Source of the DNA: Glandiceps talaboti
Lineage: Eukaryota > Hemichordata > Enteropneusta > Spengelidae
DNA length: 64,000 nt
NCBI RefSeq assembly: GCF_964340395.1
Contig: NC_135559.1
Location: 20,046,650-20,110,649 of the forward strand
Direction of reading: 5' to 3'
Made by a program: the position numbers and the translations under genes. The notes under the pieces are model-generated. The model saw only the letters and a program-made list of their open reading frames with translations, made no database searches and was not told the DNA's origin. Positions 15,101 to 23,758 of the stretch are shown in pieces (position 1 is the first letter of the stretch; every line of letters starts with the position of its first letter).

Positions 15101-16986
15101 CATTCAGCTACAATCTACTTGTGACATAAGGTTGTCACTACTTGTTATGTGCTTAGTACTGACAAAAGACCCTGTAGATAACTTGTACTTTCCATTGCTG
15201 AAGGAAAAATATATTGGGCAACAAAACCTAATGACCATTTTCAGTAATTTTACAATTCCAAAATCTTCACTTACTTCTTCCGCTTCTTCAGTGGCTGTCT
15301 GATGTTCATCTGCCATCTGTTTTCGTGCCATCTTCCTTGGCCTTGGAGTTCCATCCTGAAAGAAATGAATCAATCAATACACTATAAACTTATTGATGGA
15401 ATCAAATAACAGTCATTTAGATAATAATATTTACTCTTAAAGTTGCAACTACTTAATTTAACCTTTTTGTAAAGATAGTACTACGGATAATAAAATTATG
15501 TTAATCTCCAAAATATTACTTCATTCAGCTACAATCTACTTGTGACTAAGGTTGTCACTACTTGTTATGTGCTTAATACTGACAAAAGACCCTTTAGATA
15601 ACTTGTACTTTCCATTGCTGAAGGAAACAAATATTGGGCAACAAAACCTAATGACCATTTACAGTAATTTTACAATTCCAAAATCTTCACTTACTTCTTC
15701 CGCTTCTTGAGTGGCTGTCTGGTGTTCATCTGCCATCTGTTTTCGGGCCATCTTCCTTGGCCTTGGAGTTCCATCCTGAAAGGAATGAATCAAACAATAC
15801 AGTATAAACTTATTGATGGAATGAAATAACAGTCATTTAGATTCTAATATTTACTCTTAAAGTTGCAACTACTCAATTTAACCTTTTTGTAAAGATAGTA
15901 CTACGGATAATAAAATTATGTTCATCTCCAAAATATTACTTCATTCAGCTACAATCTACTTGTGACATAAGTTTTTCACTGCTTGTCATGTGCTTAGTAC
16001 TGACAAAAGACCCATTTGATAACTTGTACTTTCCATTGCTGAAGGAAACAAATATTGGGCAACAAAACCTAATGACCATTTTCAGTAATTTTACAATTCC
16101 AAAATCTTCACTTACTTCTTCCGCTTCTTGAGTGGCTGTCTGATGTTCATCTGCCAACTGCCATCTGTTTTCGTGCCATCTTCCTTGCCCTTGTAGTCCC
16201 ATCCTGAAAGAAATGAATCAAATAATACAGTATGAACTTATTGATGGAATGAAATAAAAGTCATTTAGATTGTAATATTTACTCTTAAAGTTGCAACTAC
16301 TCAATTTAACCTATTTGTAAAGATAGTACTACGGATAATAAAATTATGTTAATCTCCAAAATATTACTTCATTCAGCTACAATCTACTTGTGACTATTAA
16401 AGGTTGTCACTACCTGTTATATACTTAGTACTGACAAAAGACCCTTTAGATAACTTGTACTTTCCATTGCTGAAGGAAACAAATATTGGGCAACAAAACC
16501 TAATGACCATTTTCAGTAATTTTACAATTCCAAAATCTTCACTTACTTCTTCCGCTTCTTGAGTGGCTGTCTCATGTCCATCTGCCATCTGTTTTCGTGC
16601 CATCTTCCTTGGCCTTAGAGTTCCATCCTGAAAGGAATGAATCAAACAATACAGTATAAACTTATTGATGGAATGAAATAACAGTCATTTAGATTCTAAT
16701 ATTTACTCTTAAAGTTGCCACTACTCACATTGACCTTTTTGAAGAAATATTACCACTGAATATAAGAGAAAGGAGACAATATATAATTTGTAAGATATAC
16801 ATTTGTACTCCTCACACTTGAAAAAAAAATGTTTCTTTCTTTCTGTATTTATTTATTTTGCAACAAATTGGATTTGTGCTTATAAGCCCAAGGGGCTGGA
16901 TGTGGCAAGTGTTAATAACAATAGTACCAGATTGTATAAACAAATGTATACTTTAAGTCCACATAGGACACGTTAATAAATAAAAT

Positions 16987-17023
<37 letters not shown>

Positions 17024-18627
17024 CCAATAAAAAATTATGCTAATCTCAAAAAATATTAATTCATTCAGATACAATCTACTTGTGACATAAGGTTGTCACT
17101 ACTTGTCTTGTGCTTCGTAATGACAAAAGAACCTTTACATAACTTGTATTTTCCATTGCTGACGGAAAAAATATTGGGCAACACAACTTAATGACCATTT
17201 TCAGTAATTTTATAATTCCAAAATCTTCACTTACTTCTTCCGCTTCTTGATTGGCTGTCTGATCTTCATGTGCCATCTGTGTTCGTGCCATCTTCCTTTG
17301 CCTTGGAGTTCCATCCTGAAAGGAATGAATCAAACAATACTGTATAAACTTATTTATGGAATGAAATGAGTCATTTAAATTCTAATATTTGTACTACAAC
17401 ATTTCTGACTGACTGACTGACTGACTGACTAGTGACTTGTAAACTACACGTACTACTTGACAGCTGACTGACAGGTGATTGACTGACTGACTGCTTAAGT
17501 TGTGCTACAACATTTCTGACTGAATGACTAGTGACTGACTGACTCCTTGTAATATACATGTACTACTTGATGGCTGACTGACTGCTTCAATTGTACGACA
17601 ACATTCCTGACTGACTGACTGACTGACTGACTGATTGACTGATTGACTGATTGACGAGTGACTGACAGACACCTTGTAATGTTCATGTACTACTTGGTGA
17701 CTGACTGACTGCTTCAATTGTACTACAACATTTCTGACTGACTAGTGACTGATAGACTCCTTGTAATGTACATGTACTACTAAATGGTTGACTGACTGCT
17801 TCAGTTGTAATACAACATTTCTTACTATAACTGACTGACTGACTGACTGACTGACAGGTGACTGACTCCCTCCTTGTAATGTACATGTAGTACTTGATAG
17901 TGACTGACAGGTGACTGACTGACTGCTTCAGTGGTACTACAACATTACTGACTGACTGACTGACTGACTGACTGACTGACTAGTTACTGACTGACTCCTT
18001 GTAATGTACATGTACTACTTGATGGCTGACTGACAGGTGACTGACTGACTCCTTCAATTGTACTACAACATTTCTGACTGACTAGTGACTAATAGACTCC
18101 TTGTAATGTACATGTACTACTTAATGGCTGACTGACTGCTTCAGTTGTAATACATTTCTTACTGACTGACAGGTGACTGGCTGACTGAGTGACTGCTTCA
18201 GTTGTACTACAACATTCCTGACTAACTGACTGACTGACTGACTGACTGACTGACTCCTTGTAATGTACACATACTACTTGATGGCTGACTGACAGGTGAC
18301 TGACTGACTGACTGCTTCAGTTGTACAACATTTCTGACTGACTGACTGACTGACTGACTGACAAGTAACTGACAGACTCCTTGTAATGTACATGTAACTA
18401 CTTGATGGCTGACTGACAGGTGACTGACTGACTACTTCAGTTGTACTACAACATTTCTCGTCATTGTATTACTGTATTCGAGCTGTCATTGTATTCAAGC
18501 TGGTCTTACTTTTATCATTGTATTTTAAAATCATTTTATTGTGAAGCGGTTTGTTATTGTTTTGATGGAAGTCGCTATAGAAAAATAAAGTATTATTAGT
18601 ATTATTTCTGACTGACTGACTGACTGA

Positions 18628-18668
<41 letters not shown>

Positions 18669-21600
18669 TCCTTGAGTTGTACTACATGATGAGTGACTGA
18701 CTGGTAACTGACTAACTACTTGTACTGTACATGTACTAGTGTTACGGATGAGAGAATACAACTTTTTAATATTCGCTAAGTTTTGATGTTTTGCGAGGTC
18801 ACCGTGAACTCTCAGCTGTCATGAATTAATACTTTTAGAACAAATGTTTGCATTTCGCGAATAGTATTCTTCTGAGATGACAACATTAAGTTATTAAAAG
18901 ATCGTTGATATCAAATAATGACTAATTACAGATAGTTGGAAGAACAATGACGTGATCACATTGTTTAGCTAGTTTTCATGTTTGCCAATATCATTTGCAT
19001 TGAATTAAGGCGACGGCAATACTTCCGTTTTAGTCATTTATGGTGCTGATTATTTTATCACCCAATCATTTGAGTATTGTATATTTTACGTTTATAAGAA
19101 TTTAATGGAATAATAAAATTATGGATTCAGTCTTTTGAAGAGACGGTCCGAGGTCAGGAGCTTCGATCTGCTCCGTGGCCACTTCTAAATGATCCAGGTT
19201 AACCATGAACATTGTGTGTAGTCTGAGCTAATTCCCTAAAAGTCCAAGTCGATCCCGTGTACAGAGTGGAGAGAGACAGTGACATTGAAGGGGGTTACGT
19301 TAACAGTAGAGGCCCCCTCCAAATTTGTTACACTAGTCTCAGATTATTGGTCTCTTCTTTATCTACAAATATGTTCTGAAAGAGGATGTTACGTACATTT
19401 AATCACCCTACAGGGAAATTTCACTGATCATTCTCCCAAACTTGAACATATGTTCTATCTACTCTGCTGTACATCTCAATTATTTTGGAAATAGCTATTG
19501 ATTTTTAAAACGAGTAGTGCATAACCATTCATTGTTGTCTGCATTTAGTTAAACAATGTTGGTTTAGAATTTCAAAAATAAAAGTACACACTTTCAAACT
19601 TTAGACAATAGAACTGCTCACTCCATTTTATATAGTAGTGGTACATAGTTGCTTTAAAACGAGATTTCAAAAAGGTAACCTTAGTAGTATTACTTTAAAA
19701 CTTAACATTATTTTCAATGTATGCACTTTACAAGAAAGATGAAACGTTGCCAAAAACAGTTAAAGATTTTCACATTCAAGATATGTTGATCCATAAATTT
19801 ATCGAAGTTGTCAACAAAAAATTAATTCACAGAAATGGCTATAACTACATAATCAGTTAAACCATTAAAACAATCTAAATTAAAATTCAAAGCTCACGTA
19901 CATGTACACCTTTGTACATGTAAGTATGTAAATAAGTTTAGAGATAATGGACTATATTTTAACAGCATCATCAACATTCCAAAACACGTTTGTCATCTAT
20001 TTGTAAACTCTGACAGGATTAATTACGAAAATAAGCATCAGAGACATCACTTAAATCACATGTGCTCAAATGATCGCCTTCGTGTGACACTGAACTAGAA
20101 CTTAGTTGAACAGCCAATATGTTACGATCTGTCAAAGTACATTCTCTGTCATATATCATGATCACGATCAGAAATCCTGTCATTTGTGCAATTTGTTATT
20201 CAAATTATACAATTAAATGAAAATTCCTACACTCTGAACAGTGTTGCAACTCAACCTACCAAACTTAGTTCGACCACTCTTTGGAAAACCAAAATTTCCG
20301 AGGGTATTTACGAGATGTACTTTATGTTTCTTGGACGACGTCATTTTGAATGCCGATCTTCGGATTTTCGGTAAGTTCGGAATCAATCGGAAGCTAATGC
20401 CTCCGGCTCGATTGAGTAGATCTCCCCACCCGAACGTCAACTCCGCAAAGCAAAAACCGATATTCCAAGTAAGATAACATATTGAGTACGATCGATTTAG
20501 GATCATCTATATTTCGTTACTAACGGAAATAGAGAGCTCATTTTTAAGGATTTTCTTAGAAATTTGAAATAATCAAAGTACAAAACCAATTTTGCATGTA
20601 ATTTGTAAATTTTTAGCAGCTGAATAGCCGACCCAATTGACTGAAAAGCCGGGCAAACTGGTCGGTGGCCAGCTTAAAATGAACACGCTGAATCACAAGT
20701 CTCAAAAAATGGCAGTCCAGGCTATTCTTTTAGTTGTATCTCTGCACATTCCAACCATTTCTTTAGTGGGCTTCAAATTCTTGGCATATTTAAATTACAC
20801 AAACCTTAGTTGCAATAATTGTAGCGTTTGGTGTGATTTTAAGGGCTTTTTCGTCTGTTTTTGTGCCTTTTTTCGTTCCGACGTTTAACCCGAATCAAAC
20901 GCTACAATTCCTCTAATGCAAATGCAAATAGACGGAAGCGATTCAGATCTGAATCGCAAACTTGGGCGAACTTTTCTGCTAAATTACGCCTTACCTGGCA
21001 AAATATCGGACATTTCCTAACGCCAACATTAATTACGGAGCCTTCAAGACCAAAGAAGTGTTCAGAGGCACCCCAATTCCGTCAAAATCGGCAAATGTAG
21101 CAAGGCATGCAGCAGTTTGAAACGGGTAGTACGTTGACCCCCTCGCTCACGTTTTCAATGTGGTCTCGTCTATTTGCATTTGCATTAGAGGAATTGTAGC
21201 GTTTGATTCGTGTTAAACGTCAGAACGAATAAAAGGCACAAAAACAGACGAAAAAGCCCTTAAAATCACACCAAACGCTACAATTATTGCAGCTACACAA
21301 ACCTCAACTTTGAACTTCCATGTATGACTTATTATAATATTAAACAAGTCGTTACCTCACTACCTTCCATATTATTTCACTCCACCATTTTTATGATTAT
21401 AGTACTAGCTTGGTTAAAGGTTAGGGGATGACATGTCAAACAACAACAACAACAACAAAATGTGCTCCCTGATCCGAAAAACATTTTAGAGGGGAGCGTT
21501 AAATAGGGGGATCTGTAGCGGTTGTAGCGTAGTAAAAGTAATATAGCAAAACCGCTACAGATTCAGACACGAATCGGTTCTGTCTATTTGCGTTTGCGTT

Positions 21601-22070
21601 AGATGAATTATAGCGTTTGATTTGGGTTAAACGTCGAAACGAAAACAAAAGCACGAAAACAGACGAAAAAGCCCTCAAAATCACACAAAATTGCAGCTAT
21701 AATGAGAGCGACCTAAGACACCAATGCCATTTCAAAAAATACAAAAACTATATCATATATAAGACAATTATTGACTCACTTCTGCCTTGAGATTGAAAAT
21801 CACATCCATCTATCTTGGGGATGTTCCATCTGAAAGTGAATTCATCAAACAATAGTTTTAAAAAATTACTTTTTCAATATATAGCATTCATTAATATTGT
21901 AATATCTTATTCTGTTACATACCACAGACATGAAAGTCACTTACTTCTAATGTTCCAATAACACTGGTAAAATCACTTTATAAGACAATTATTACTTACG
22001 TCTGCCTTGAGATTGATAATCACATCCAACTGTCTCTGGTCTTCTTGTCCAGCTCCATTATTGTGCCCAC
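30..22070 (-). CDS. Candidate gene built on the tandem exon array (family not recognised)
   Basis: Read 5' to 3' on the minus strand, possible exons at 22000-22070 and 21780-21829 are followed by the 41 array exon copies. An 81-nt copy is open in the phase-0 frame; it starts DGTPRPRKMARK and ends HQTATQEAEE, a charged, low-hydrophobicity segment with no recognised domain. Being 27 codons and phase-symmetric, an 81-nt copy could be included or skipped without changing frame. Against a simple coding gene: the 88-, 83- and 86-nt copies shift frame, the copy at 30-110 has an in-frame TAA, and two copies have lost splice signals. Serial inclusion of all copies cannot give one long protein. It could be a cassette-exon gene using a subset, a non-coding transcript, or a satellite descended from one exon. 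No start or stop of the whole gene is visible. Confidence 0.3.
1975..2105. mobile_element. Representative MITE fossil inside an array unit
   Basis: This ~130 bp stretch, repeated in every unit, is an imperfect palindrome. Both ends read AATATT followed by a CTTC-TTCAG motif, then a TTGTGACTAAGG-like stretch that recurs inverted in the other arm. The same order of motifs is seen in the stand-alone elements at 47677-47811 and 62551-62686. In the minus-strand unit it begins about 45 nt after the exon donor, so it lies in the intron. Confidence 0.7.
3700..5150. repeat. Higher-order repeat block B (partners ~5780-7200 and, in part, ~1140-2180)
   Basis: Exons at 3858, 4279, 4710 and 5130 match those at 5936, 6357, 6788 and 7208 at a fixed +2078 bp. 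The run at 1311, 1742 and 2162 matches 4279, 4710 and 5130 at +2968 bp. The 83-nt exon class and a short AATCAACTTAATC intron insertion mark the block. It is a three-fold higher-order repeat. Confidence 0.75.
5130..5171 (-). other. Short array exon copy (42 nt, 39-nt in-frame deletion)
   Basis: The middle of the exon block is missing, so DGTP is joined directly to HQTANQ. Exactly 13 codons are lost, and the flanking acceptor and donor are intact. It is the only copy with a deletion this size. Its higher-order-repeat partner at 7208-7288 is full length, so the deletion came after that duplication or was avoided in it. Confidence 0.7.
6861..9130. repeat. Higher-order repeat block A, copy 1 (partner 11527-13796)
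   Basis: About 2.27 kb covering five or more units recurs at a constant offset of 4666 bp. Shared private markers include the CCTTTTAG acceptor variant at the left end, the 88-nt copies with a TTGGCAACAAAA variant, and the AAACCTTATTAAAAAG intron variant. Similarity to the offset position falls off on both sides of the stated limits. Confidence 0.8.
10594..11104 (-). other. Two adjacent array copies with damaged splice signals
   Basis: The copies at 10594-10674 and 11017-11104 both read CGG instead of CAG at the acceptor, which removes the AG. The second copy also has a changed donor (GGAAGT instead of GTAAGT). They are nearly identical over the intron between them, so the acceptor lesion was probably copied by duplication. 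These are the clearest splice-dead copies; nearly all others keep AG and GTAAGT. Confidence 0.65.
11527..13796. repeat. Higher-order repeat block A, copy 2
   Basis: Partner of 6861-9130 at +4666 bp, with only scattered differences, for example one changed base in the exon at 12297-12384. The near-identity points to recent duplication by unequal exchange within the array. Confidence 0.8.
16765..17026 (+). mobile_element. Retroposon 3'-end insertion with CAA-repeat tail
   Basis: This interrupts the intron part of an array unit: unit sequence stops after ACTGAATATAA and resumes at AAAAATTATGCTAATC. The insert ends in AATAAATAAAATA followed by a run of about eleven CAA/ACA triplets, like the 3' end of a non-LTR retrotransposon or SINE on the plus strand. 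No reverse-transcriptase frame is present. The family is not identified. Confidence 0.5.
17235..17315 (-). other. First array exon in transcription order
   Basis: This copy sits at the right edge of the array and would be the first one transcribed on the minus strand. It is 81 nt with intact AG acceptor and GTAAGT donor. It differs from the consensus by several changes (for example AHEDQ where others read ADEHQ), fitting older age and less homogenisation. A retroposon lies between it and the next copy at 16547-16627. Confidence 0.5.
17398..18738. repeat. CTGA/GACT minisatellite with ~130 bp longer period
   Basis: Runs of CTGA alternate with recurring segments such as CTTGTAATGTACATGTACTA and TTGTACTACAACATTTCTGA, giving a longer period of roughly 100-150 bp. 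Several minus-strand frames stay open only because the tetranucleotide lacks stops in them (Ser/Gln/Val-rich). One segment near 18630 is a CTGG run. Confidence 0.9.
18440..18607 (+). mobile_element. SINE/LINE 3'-tail fragment in the CTGA minisatellite
   Basis: The segment contains GTGAAGCGGTTTG, then GATGGAAGTCGCTATAGAAA, then ATAAAGTATTATTAGTATTATT-like triplets. This is the 3' tail layout shared by many tRNA-derived SINEs and their partner LINEs in aquatic animals (a GCGCTATA-type box plus an ATT repeat). It interrupts the minisatellite, which resumes directly after it. Confidence 0.5.
18739..20180. other. No gene seen
   Basis: AT-rich DNA. A slightly GC-richer stretch near 19140-19290 (GAGACGGTCCGAGGTCAGG onward) looks like part of a dispersed element, but I cannot assign it. 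Small open frames here have no supporting splice context or recognisable protein sequence. Confidence 0.4.
20260..20344 (-). CDS. Candidate first coding exon, unknown protein
   Basis: On the minus strand an ATG in a good context (CAAAATGACG) opens a frame beginning MTSSKKHKVHLVNT and ending SGRTKF. After 85 nt it reaches a consensus-like donor (TTTG|GTAGGT), leaving phase 1. The surroundings (20.26-20.5 kb) have more CpG than the neighbourhood, as at an invertebrate promoter. The phase does not fit the array exons directly, because that frame hits a stop in the 81-nt copies. Either an unseen exon intervenes or this belongs to another transcript. The plus strand also has a donor-like TTTTCG|GTAAGT near 20370, so orientation is uncertain. 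Confidence 0.25.
20809..21293. mobile_element. Palindromic TA-flanked MITE, copy 1 (485 bp)
   Basis: The ends are inverted copies of GCTGCAATAATTGTAGCG (left end with one change) flanked by TA on both sides. Long terminal inverted repeats of about 120 bp include CGTTCCGACGTTTAACCCG and its complement. There is no transposase frame. TA target sites and TIRs suggest non-autonomous mobilisation by a Tc1/mariner-type enzyme. That part is inferred. Confidence 0.75.
21512..21562. repeat. Short palindrome, possible separate MITE remnant
   Basis: TCTGTAGCGGTT and its complement AACCGCTACAGA bracket about 27 bp. It directly precedes the truncated MITE at 21562-21697 and may be its rearranged left end. 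Confidence 0.4.
21562..21697. mobile_element. Truncated copy of the palindromic TA-flanked MITE
   Basis: This matches the right half of the 20809-21293 element, including the GTTTAAACGTCGAAACGAA-like and GACGAAAAAGCCCTCAAAAT stretches. It ends in TTGCAGC followed by TA. The left arm is missing. Confidence 0.65.
21780..21829 (-). other. Diverged exon-like block related to the array exon
   Basis: On the minus strand the upstream sequence (ATTGTTTGATGAATTCAC, then TTTCAG) resembles the array acceptor region. The block opens ATGGAACATCCCC, compared with GATGGAACTCC in the array, and ends at GGCAGAA|GTGAGT. It is 50 nt long, with a stop in one frame and an open frame in another. It also duplicates the 3' half of the block at 22000-22070 (shared AATCTCAAGGCAGA). 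It may be a founder or a decayed relative of the array unit. Confidence 0.4.
22000..22070 (-). other. Candidate upstream exon of the array locus
   Basis: On the minus strand CAACCAG|GTGGGCAC opens a 71-nt block ending GGCAGAC|GTAAGT. One frame is open throughout (begins GHNNGAGQEDQR, ends IINLKAD) and leaves phase 0, compatible with the 81-nt array exons. The donor is consensus. The polypyrimidine tract before the acceptor is poor. The protein family is unknown. Confidence 0.35.
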
Positions 22071-22099
22071 CTGGTTGGCTTTTAATTTTTCTTTGCTGA

Positions 22100-23490
22100 A
22101 TTCATTATTTTCATCATGAACAAGTTTAATGAAAGGCTGAGATCTATGATACAATACCATTTCAAAAAGGCAATTTGACATGCATTAACGAGGAGAAATT
22201 TAAATATTAGTGAATTAATTAAAGTTATCGGTGCCGAAATGTGCGAAGTGCAAGATAGAAAGTGCCGGCCATTAAATCTATTTGAGCTTCTTTTTGAACT
22301 GGTAGTGGCAAAATAGAACGCTTTCATTAATTTTGTTCACGTAACTATGTATTCATGTAATTTTTATCCCAAATTGTTCAACCTTTTTCAACTAATCGAT
22401 CCTATACTTTTTGCTACTCCTGGACAATGGAACTGGCCAAACTGTTGTCCATTGCCCACAACTAAACCCAACCCGTACAAGAGAAAACATAGCATGATAT
22501 CAAAAACGAAGCAATTAAAATCTATCCTAGCATGATGTCAGTTACCCCAACCAAACAAGTAGGCACAACTTTGGGCTTCCTCCGTCATTGCAAGTCGCAT
22601 CTTCCATCGAGCCTCAGCAATTCACAGACAGACATTACAGATAGACATGTAGCCATTTTGAACTTGAGTTGTAGACGTGGCGAGACGGATTTACAAGTAT
22701 TTGAATAGGTACTGAGAACCAATCAAAATAAAGAGCAAAAATGAATCCCCAATCCATCACCTGTGATTTTACGTTTTAGCGGGAAACTATTGTCTATATG
22801 CGAGGTCAGTATTAACGAGCAAGTATTACACATGTTGAGTGACAGCCAATCAACGTCTACATACAGTCAGAATTTTACTCAATGGGAATTTACAAGCGGT
22901 GTTATCAACATCCTTACATAACATACTCGTGGGCGCACACCATATTCTAATCATTTGTTTTTCGCGAAATGCAAACAGTGCAAGATTTATGAAAGCGCTA
23001 TGAACGCAAAAGTCTGGGTGAGCCTCCCCCGTTTGAATTACATACCATAGTAATAAAATGGAATGTCAGAGCCCAACAAATAAATTGAAATAGGACGACT
23101 TCCCCTACAATATGGTATAACGAACGCGTATCTATAGGAAGTTTGCGATTTTCCATGTTTATATGTTAATATCAGTTTTTACGATCCAGAAGTAAAAATG
23201 TACAAGAAGGCGCCGTCAGCATAATTTCCTCTATAACTTGAATAACTTTCCTCCGGTTTAAAATCAAAGTATAAATTATATTCTATGTTTTATGTTACTT
23301 CCAAATGCATGCAAACTATACGATAAACTATTTTAGTATAACATATTGTCCATGTATAAACTTGATGTCAAGCGTTGTACATTTGTAACTGTCAAGATAA
23401 CCGAGTGGGTTTTGTGACGTAATTGCAGTCTAGAGGGTGGAGAACCAATCGTTTCTAAGGAAAAGAATGCACGCATACACATGGGGTCAA
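22100..23490. other. No gene seen
   Basis: Ordinary AT-rich sequence with small unsupported open frames. A short hairpin-like pair (GGACAATGG and CCATTGCCC) lies near 22420-22460. Nothing else is recognised. Confidence 0.4.
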
Positions 23491-23500
23491 AAGTCAAAAG

Positions 23501-23686
23501 TGGTCCATTCCACGCGGACGGGTTAAGGTTCTTAGACCTTTGTGTAGTGCCCTATCCACCACCAACCACCTGTACTCTAATATGCTAATAGCCACCAACC
23601 ATCCTATTAAATTTACATATTAAATTTCGGGATATCGACCGACTAAGGGTCACTCTAGTATACTTTACAAAGTTCACCTTGTGACA
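23501..23686 (-). repeat. 3' LTR of the Gypsy element
   Basis: A direct repeat of 26080-26277, sharing GTGCCCTATCCACCACCA, CTGTACTCTAATATGCTAAT, TATCGACCGACT and TTCACCTTGTGACA. It is preceded in element sense by a purine-rich primer tract. Confidence 0.8.
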
Positions 23687-23758
23687 ACAACTCCCCATTT
23701 AAGAAGAAAAGCAAGTTTTGTCTCAAAAGTAAAGTATACTGAAATTAAACTGTGGATA

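Larger units (their letters stand above)
1..17390 (-). repeat. Tandem array of ~420-430 bp exon-plus-intron units (41 copies)
   Basis: Head-to-tail units differ mainly by substitutions and short indels. On the minus strand each has an exon-like block preceded by CATTCCTTTCAG and followed by GTAAGTGAAG. Exon blocks lie at 30-110, 453-540, 885-970, 1311-1393, 1742-1822, 2162-2242, 2582-2662, 3005-3085, 3428-3508, 3858-3938, 4279-4361, 4710-4790, 5130-5171, 5513-5593, 5936-6016, 6357-6439, 6788-6868, 7208-7288, 7631-7718, 8058-8138, 8479-8559, 8902-8989, 9328-9410, 9752-9832, 10174-10254, 10594-10674, 11017-11104, 11447-11534, 11874-11954, 12297-12384, 12724-12804, 13145-13225, 13568-13655, 13991-14071, 14434-14514, 14854-14934, 15275-15355, 15695-15775, 16116-16203, 16547-16627 and 17235-17315. 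Twenty-seven are 81 nt, eight 88, four 83, one 86 and one 42. The array continues past the left edge. Copies toward 17 kb are the most diverged, as expected at an array edge. Confidence 0.95.

Noticed and set aside
330-17333. About 40 separate small minus-strand genes of 70-90 residues, one per array unit
   Set aside because: Each open frame runs through the exon-like block, the donor and the MITE-containing intron. They are copies of one repeat, with ends set by chance stops, not independent genes.
1-17390. CRISPR-like regular spacing
   Set aside because: The whole ~425 bp unit is repeated; there are no short direct repeats separated by unique spacers, and the genome is an animal one.
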